Assembly (NCBI GenBank): GCA_015688915.1
Contig: JAATGX010000065.1
Span: 1-7,590 of the forward strand
DNA from: Desulfuromonadales bacterium
GTDB taxonomy: Bacteria > Desulfobacterota > Desulfuromonadia > Geobacterales > Pseudopelobacteraceae
Direction of reading: 5' to 3'
Length of the DNA: 7,590 bases
Shown: one piece after another, positions 5,970 through 7,590 of the stretch
Position numbering within the stretch: position 1 is the first letter of the stretch
Layout of the letters: every line of letters starts with the position of its first letter
The notes under the pieces: model-generated
The model's input: only the letters and a program-made list of their open reading frames with translations
Databases searched by the model: none
Told to the model about the DNA's origin: nothing
Made by a program: the position numbers and the translations under genes

Positions 5970-7247
5970 ATGAACATCCTGACCCTTACCTGCTGGAGCC
6001 ATGCAATAAAATACCACCTGTTCTCCCGTGACGAATGGACCGTGCTTGCCGCAGGGACGATTGAACGGATCGCCCTCGGCGGCTCTTTCATCAGCCAGCA
6101 AGCCCCTGGCAGAGAACCCTCTTATCTGGAGGCGGAAGCCGACGACCATCACGGTGCCGTAGCCCTCATCATCGCCGCCCTAACCGACCCGCAGCAGGGG
6201 GTCATTGCCGACGCCGGGGACATATCGGCCGTCGGTCACCGGGTAGCGCACGGCGGCGAGGAATTCCGGCACTCGATGCGGATTGACGGGCAGGTACTCG
6301 ATTCCATCCGCAAGCTCCGGCACTTGGCGCCGCAGCACTGTGCCGCCAATATCGCCGGGATCGAAGCCGCCATGGGACTCTTGCCCGACATTCCCCACGT
6401 GGCGATTTTCGATACCGCCTTCCATCAGACCATTCCCGAGGTGGCCCATATCTATCCCCTTCCCTATGAATGGTACGAAAAATACGGGGTCCGGCGTTAC
6501 GGTTTCCATGGCCCGTCGCACCTCTACCTGTCCCGGCGGGCGGCCGTACTGCTGGCCAAACCTGCGGAGACCTGCAACCTCATCACGATACACCTCGACA
6601 GGGGCGTGTCGCTGTGTGCCATCAAAAACGGCCGGTCCATCGACACCAGCATGGGCATGACCCCGCTGGAAGGGGCAGTTATGGAGACCCGCAGCGGCGA
6701 CATCGACCCCGGCATTCATGCCTACATGATGCAGGAGTTGAACCTTTCCGCGCGGGAGTGGGAACAGATCCTCAACAACAAAAGCGGCATTGTCGGCATG
6801 ACCGGACAACGCGCGGGACGGCGACAGTTCCTGGAAGCGGCTGCGGAGGGGGTCCCTCGCTGCAAGCTTGCCCTTGAGATCGAGACCTACCGCATCAGGA
6901 AATACATCGGTTCCTATCTGGCGATCATCGGACCTCTGGATGGAATCGTTTTTACCGCGGGCGCGGGAGAGGTCGAATGGCCCGTGCGGGAGATGGTGCT
7001 GCATGGGCTGGACTGTTTCGGGATACGGCTTGACCGGGACCGGAACCGCGCCATTCGCCCGGGGCGGGAGGAGGCTGAAATCACCGGCGAAGGGTCGCTG
7101 GTCAGAACCTTCGTCATCCCCACCAATGAAGAACTTGTCTGCGTCGAGGATGTGGCAGCCATACACTCGGGGGGATGCAGCGACCATCAGCGGCGTGATT
7201 ATTCCTTCGCCCACCCCGGCTTCGTCCCTCCCGGGCCGATAGCGTAA
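5970..7247 (+). CDS. Divergent acetate/propionate kinase family protein with altered phosphate loops, 425 aa
   Basis: Acetate kinases (ASKHA fold) interconvert acetate plus ATP and acetyl phosphate plus ADP. This protein aligns with Methanosarcina AckA almost without gaps for about 390 residues. Catalytic and substrate positions are kept: Arg91 (GHRVAHGG), His123 (APQH), Asp148 (FDTAFHQT), His180 (YGFHGPSH), His208, Arg241 (ETRSGDIDP) and the late Glu in VIPTNEEL. Conserved loops are changed. The N-terminal phosphate loop, normally NAGSSS, is TCWSHA (7-12), losing the Mg-coordinating Asn7 and Ser12 but keeping Ser10 and Lys14. The second loop, normally HLGNGSS, is HLDRGVS (208-214). The GIGENS adenosine loop is GAGEVE, and the DFR adenine patch reads RRQ near 284-286. 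About 20 extra residues (from about 405) end the C-terminus. GGGAA lies about 8 bases before ATG. No pta is adjacent. It may be a kinase with altered nucleotide or metal use, or a non-catalytic paralogue; the intact frame argues against a pseudogene. Confidence 0.87.
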   Translation: MNILTLTCWSHAIKYHLFSRDEWTVLAAGTIERIALGGSFISQQAPGREPSYLEAEADDHHGAVALIIAALTDPQQGVIADAGDISAVGHRVAHGGEEFRHSMRIDGQVLDSIRKLRHLAPQHCAANIAGIEAAMGLLPDIPHVAIFDTAFHQTIPEVAHIYPLPYEWYEKYGVRRYGFHGPSHLYLSRRAAVLLAKPAETCNLITIHLDRGVSLCAIKNGRSIDTSMGMTPLEGAVMETRSGDIDPGIHAYMMQELNLSAREWEQILNNKSGIVGMTGQRAGRRQFLEAAAEGVPRCKLALEIETYRIRKYIGSYLAIIGPLDGIVFTAGAGEVEWPVREMVLHGLDCFGIRLDRDRNRAIRPGREEAEITGEGSLVRTFVIPTNEELVCVEDVAAIHSGGCSDHQRRDYSFAHPGFVPPGPIA

Positions 7248-7269
7248 TTCCCGAGCCATCCCTCCAAAC

Positions 7270-7305
7270 AAAGAAAGCCGCACCCGGTCAGGTGCGGCTT
7301 TCTTT
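7270..7305. terminator. Bidirectional terminator after the acetate-kinase-like gene
   Basis: Bases 7270-7284 and 7291-7305 are exact reverse complements: a 15-bp stem with a six-base loop. The plus-strand right arm ends CTTTCTTT and the minus-strand arm ends in the same T-rich way, so it can act on both convergent transcripts (stops at 7247 and 7326). Confidence 0.88.
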
Positions 7306-7325
7306 CGAAACGTGAGAAAACTGAA

Positions 7326-7559
7326 TTACTTTGCGGCAGGAGCAGCAGCAGGAGCTTCTTCTTTCTTCTCTTCAACCTTCTTGGCAGCCTTTTTAGCCTT
7401 CTTGGCTTTTTTGGCTTTCTTCGCAGGCTTGGCTTCTTTCTTCTCAACGGCAGGAGCAGCAGCGTCAGCAGCAGGAGCGGCAGCGTCAGCGGCAAACACT
7501 ACGGCAGAGAAGGACAGGGCAACCAGAGCGGCAACGAGAGTGGACAGAACTTTTTTCAT
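7326..7559 (-). CDS. Small exported Ala/Lys-rich low-complexity protein, 77 aa
   Basis: The protein starts with a typical Sec signal peptide: MKK, a hydrophobic core (VLSTLVAALVALSFSAVV), and a likely cleavage after Ala23 or Ala24 (VFAA). The mature part is almost wholly low complexity: a tandem ADAAAPA repeat (24-37), a basic core with four KKA triplets (47-58), then EEKKEEAPAAAPAAK. Sixteen of about 53 mature residues are Lys and nearly all others are Ala, Pro or Glu; there is no Cys or aromatic residue. It resembles the lysine-rich tails of histone-H1-like proteins in composition, but the signal peptide points to the periplasm or outside. ATG at 7559 is set by GGAGG with an 8-base spacer. 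No family or function is recognised. Expression seems plausible from the strong ribosome site and the terminator behind it; its promoter would lie at or beyond the window edge. Confidence 0.8.
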   Translation of the reverse strand: MKKVLSTLVAALVALSFSAVVFAADAAAPAADAAAPAVEKKEAKPAKKAKKAKKAKKAAKKVEEKKEEAPAAAPAAK

Positions 7560-7590
7560 TTGAACGACCTCCGAGTGGATTGATTAACTA

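Noticed and set aside
6180..7283. A 367-codon minus-strand open frame antisense to the acetate-kinase-like gene
   Set aside because: The plus strand carries unmistakable family blocks (FDTAFHQT, YGFHGPSH, VIPTNEEL); the antisense frame shows none and runs into the shared terminator.
7312..7563. Plus-strand 83-codon frame rich in Ala, Phe and Ser opposite the Lys/Ala-rich gene
   Set aside because: It is the antisense reading of the Ala/Lys codon repeats; the minus strand has the signal peptide, ribosome site and terminator.

Overview
This is a GC-rich bacterial window with short intergenic gaps and strong GGAGG ribosome binding sites. The gene set (an aerotolerance-type rubrerythrin, a VKOR-thioredoxin fusion, stand-alone CheV and CheX, a divergent acetate kinase homologue) suggests an anaerobic or microaerophilic deltaproteobacterium of the Geobacter/Desulfuromonadales kind. 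That placement is an inference from gene style, not from a marker gene.

Layout, left to right: (1) the last 202 codons of uvrA on the plus strand, open at the left edge; (2) a perfect 18-bp hairpin shared with a convergent gene for a tandem-ACT-domain protein; (3) a gene-poor stretch (about 1313-1696) with an 86-bp, MITE-like pair of inverted CCCCTTTGAAAAAGGGG repeats; (4) a minus-strand block read as cheV, cheX, then a VKOR-DsbA-like fusion; (5) a 329-bp divergent intergenic region; (6) plus-strand rubrerythrin; (7) a hairpin shared with a convergent two-TM protein of unknown function; (8) a divergent promoter region and a plus-strand acetate/propionate-kinase-family gene; (9) a third shared hairpin, then a minus-strand gene for a small exported Ala/Lys-rich protein near the right edge.

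Most of the window is housekeeping (DNA repair, chemotaxis, oxidative-stress defence, periplasmic disulfide formation). CheV carries a receiver domain with all its phosphorylation residues, and CheX carries the CheC/CheX phosphatase signature, so the pair could form a phosphorylation/dephosphorylation couple. Nothing here amounts to a clearly new multi-gene system. The most unusual items are the acetate-kinase homologue, whose two phosphate-binding loops have lost conserved residues while its catalytic Arg, Asp and His residues remain, and the exported lysine-rich low-complexity protein.
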